This document shows, piece after piece, positions 5,317-6,669 of a stretch of 6,669 nt of DNA. The position numbers and the translations under genes are program-made. The notes below the pieces were generated by a model. The model saw only the letters and a list, made by a program, of their open reading frames with translations. It had not been told where the DNA came from and did not search any database. The DNA is from an uncultured Alphaproteobacteria bacterium. Its GTDB lineage: Bacteria > Pseudomonadota > Alphaproteobacteria > Reyranellales > Reyranellaceae. Where the stretch lies: contig CAIYWM010000599.1 in the NCBI GenBank assembly GCA_903929895.1, forward strand, positions 1 through 6,669, written 5' to 3'. The first letter of the stretch is position 1; each line of letters opens with the position of its first letter.

Positions 5317-5706
5317 CTAGGCCTTCGCCGCCACCACTTCGACCTCGACCAGCATCGAGGGATCGGCGAGGCCGGCCACGACCAGCAGGGTCGATGCGGG
5401 ATAGGGTTCCTGCCCGACATACTTGCCGCGCACGTCGCGGAAGGCCGGGATGAAGCGGCTGTCGGTCAGGAACACGGTGAGCTTGACGATGTCGCGGAAG
5501 TCCATGCCGCCGGCCTTCAGTACCTCGCCGATGTTCTTCCAGACCTGGTCGCACTGCGCCTCGATGCCGTCCTGCAGCTTGCCCGCAGAATCGACGCCCA
5601 CCTGGCCCGACACATAGAGCACGCGCGCCTCGGGCGGGACCTCGACGCCCAGGCTGTATTTGCCGGCCACGGAGACGGATTTGGGATTGTGGAACTTGAT
5701 GGCCAT
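5317..5706 (-). CDS. Rid-family (YjgF/YER057c/UK114) protein lacking the catalytic arginine
   Basis: A 129-residue protein of normal length for this family of trimeric cytoplasmic proteins. The conserved YVSGQVGVDSAGKL (about 31-44) and the C-terminal LVEVEVVAAKA are clear. Canonical RidA hydrolyses reactive 2-aminoacrylate-type imines and binds the carboxylate with an Arg in a P-A-R-S motif near residue 105. Here the motif is YPASTLLVV (102-110), so the Arg position is Ser105. Family knowledge says members without this Arg lack the imine deaminase activity and belong to other Rid subgroups with poorly known roles. The ATG at 5706 has GGAGG 7 bases upstream; a longer frame extending to 6282 is antisense to trmFO and is rejected. 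It is divergent from trmFO with 46 bp between starts. Confidence 0.93.
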   Translation of the reverse strand: MAIKFHNPKSVSVAGKYSLGVEVPPEARVLYVSGQVGVDSAGKLQDGIEAQCDQVWKNIGEVLKAGGMDFRDIVKLTVFLTDSRFIPAFRDVRGKYVGQEPYPASTLLVVAGLADPSMLVEVEVVAAKA

Positions 5707-5713
5707 GTCAGAC

Positions 5714-5730
5714 CCTCCATTGTAAGGAGG
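5714..5730 (-). promoter_or_regulatory. Shine-Dalgarno of the Rid gene facing an anti-Shine-Dalgarno
   Basis: On the minus strand, CCTCC (5730-5726), a 7-base loop and GGAGG (5718-5714) form a possible 5-bp hairpin. The GGAGG is the Shine-Dalgarno of the Rid gene, 7 bases before its ATG, so folding would mask it. On the plus strand the same DNA reads AAGGAGG, but this is 22 bases before the trmFO ATG, too far to serve it. The pairing may be incidental, because any strong Shine-Dalgarno on each strand creates such a repeat. Confidence 0.3.
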
Positions 5731-5752
5731 CGCAGGTTTCAGGTCGGAGAGC

Positions 5753-6669
5753 ATGACGTCAAGCACCAAGCCCGTACACGTCGTCGGCGGCGGTCTCGCA
5801 GGCAGCGAGGCGGCCTGGCAGCTCGCGCAGGTGGGTGTGCCCGTGGTGCTGCACGAGATGCGGCCGCTGCGCGGGACCGAGGCCCATCTCACCGATACGC
5901 TGGCCGAGCTGGTCTGCTCCAACTCCTTCCGCTCCGACGATGCCGCCAACAATGCCGTCGGCGTGATCCACGAGGAGATGCGCCGCGCCGGATCGCTGAT
6001 CATGCGCGCGGCCGATGCGCACAAGCTGCCGGCCGGCGGCGCGCTGGCGGTCGACCGGCATGGCTTCTCGGCCGCCGTGCAGGAAACCCTGCTCGCCCAT
6101 CCGCTGGTGACGCTCGAACGCGAAGAGGTGGCGGGCCTGCCTCCGGAAGATTGGGACAGCGTCATCGTGGCGACCGGTCCCCTCACCTCGCCGGCGCTCG
6201 CCGAGGCGATCGCCAAACTGACCGGCGAGGACTCGCTCGCCTTCTTCGACGCCATCGCGCCGATCGTCCACCATGAGAGCATCGACCAGTCGATCGCCTG
6301 GAAGCAGTCGCGCTACGACAAGGTCGGCCCCGGCAATGTCGAGGGCAGCGACGGCGCGGACTACTTCAACTGCCCGATGGACAAGCCGCAATACGAGGCT
6401 TTCGTCGCCGCACTGCTGGCCGGCGAGAAGACCGAGTTCAAGCAGTGGGAGCACAACACACCCTACTTCCAGGGCTGCCAGCCGATCGAGGTGATCGCCT
6501 CGACCGGGCCTCAGAGCCTGCGCTTCGGGCCGATGAAGCCGGTGGGCCTGCGCGATCCCCGCACCGGCCATCGCCCCTGGGCGGTGGTTCAGCTGCGCCA
6601 GGACAATGCGCTGGGCACTCTGTGGAACATCGTAGGTTTCCAGACCAAGCTGAAGCACGGCGAGCAGAC
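5753..6669 (+). CDS. trmFO: FAD/folate-dependent tRNA (uracil-54-C5)-methyltransferase, N-terminal part (cut by window edge)
   Basis: TrmFO makes 5-methyluridine at position 54 of the tRNA T-loop, using methylenetetrahydrofolate as carbon donor and FADH2 as reductant. The 305 visible residues match the family closely. They show the Rossmann FAD-binding motif [16 protein letters not shown] (10-25), HEMRPL, and [12 protein letters not shown] (51-62) with Cys55. Also present are [13 protein letters not shown], the [12 protein letters not shown] segment, YFNCPM with Cys207, and [10 protein letters not shown], followed by [28 protein letters not shown] at the edge. Cys55 and Cys207 are probably the counterparts of the two cysteines studied in the Bacillus enzyme. 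The full family length is about 440-480 residues. The ATG at 5753 is the only start, since an in-frame stop lies 10 codons upstream without alternatives; GGAGA sits very close to it, so initiation may be modest. It is divergent from the Rid gene. Confidence 0.97.
   Translation, partial: MTSSTKPVHVVGGGLAGSEAAWQLAQVGVPVVLHEMRPLRGTEAHLTDTLAELVCSNSFRSDDAANNAVGVIHEEMRRAGSLIMRAADAHKLPAGGALAVDRHGFSAAVQETLLAHPLVTLEREEVAGLPPEDWDSVIVATGPLTSPALAEAIAKLTGEDSLAFFDAIAPIVHHESIDQSIAWKQSRYDKVGPGNVEGSDGADYFNCPMDKPQYEAFVAALLAGEKTEFKQWEHNTPYFQGCQPIEVIASTGPQSLRFGPMKPVGLRDPRTGHRPWAVVQLRQDNALGTLWNIVGFQTKLKHGEQ

Noticed and set aside
5707..6282. A 192-codon N-terminal extension of the Rid gene
   Set aside because: The extension is antisense to trmFO and Ser/Arg/Ala-rich. 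The ATG at 5706 has a proper Shine-Dalgarno and gives the normal family length.
5759..6658. A 299-codon minus-strand frame opposite trmFO
   Set aside because: It is antisense to highly conserved TrmFO sequence, and its product resembles no family.

Overview
The window is GC-rich, densely packed bacterial chromosome. The protein styles (a TrmFO-type tRNA methyltransferase, a two-domain NadE, a C26-type hydrolase ending in a VQWHAEYD motif) suggest an alphaproteobacterium. That placement is inferred from family resemblance, not computed. No insertion sequence, phage gene, CRISPR array, tRNA or rRNA was seen.

Layout. Almost everything reads on the minus strand. From right to left there is a Rid-family protein (5317-5706) followed closely by a small unrecognised protein (4991-5299). 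A 329-bp non-coding stretch (4662-4990) comes next. Then a gamma-glutamyl-GABA-hydrolase-like class I amidotransferase (3879-4661), glutamine-dependent NAD+ synthetase NadE (2193-3869) and a 126-residue unrecognised protein (1816-2196) form a tight cluster with a 9-bp gap and a 4-bp overlap. After a 178-bp gap comes an NRAMP-like transporter with altered metal-site motifs (378-1637), followed 26 bp later by the N-terminal part of a glutathione S-transferase (1-351), cut by the window edge. On the plus strand, trmFO starts at 5753, head-to-head with the Rid gene, and runs off the right edge.

How the parts may work together. NadE makes NAD+ from deamido-NAD+ using glutamine, and its operon partner is a second, unrelated type of amide hydrolase. 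The small protein overlapping nadE is probably translationally coupled to it. The Rid protein lacks the arginine needed for imine deamination, so it is probably not a canonical RidA. TrmFO makes the T-loop m5U54 modification of tRNA.

The least explained part is 4662-4990. It holds three perfect inverted repeats and, on the plus strand, a consensus -35 box with a plausible -10, a strong Shine-Dalgarno, a 20-codon open frame and a long stem-loop, in that order. Together these look like a small free-standing transcription unit (small protein or small RNA) lying antisense to the upstream region of the amidotransferase/nadE cluster. This is the best candidate here for something undescribed, but it rests on sequence signals alone.
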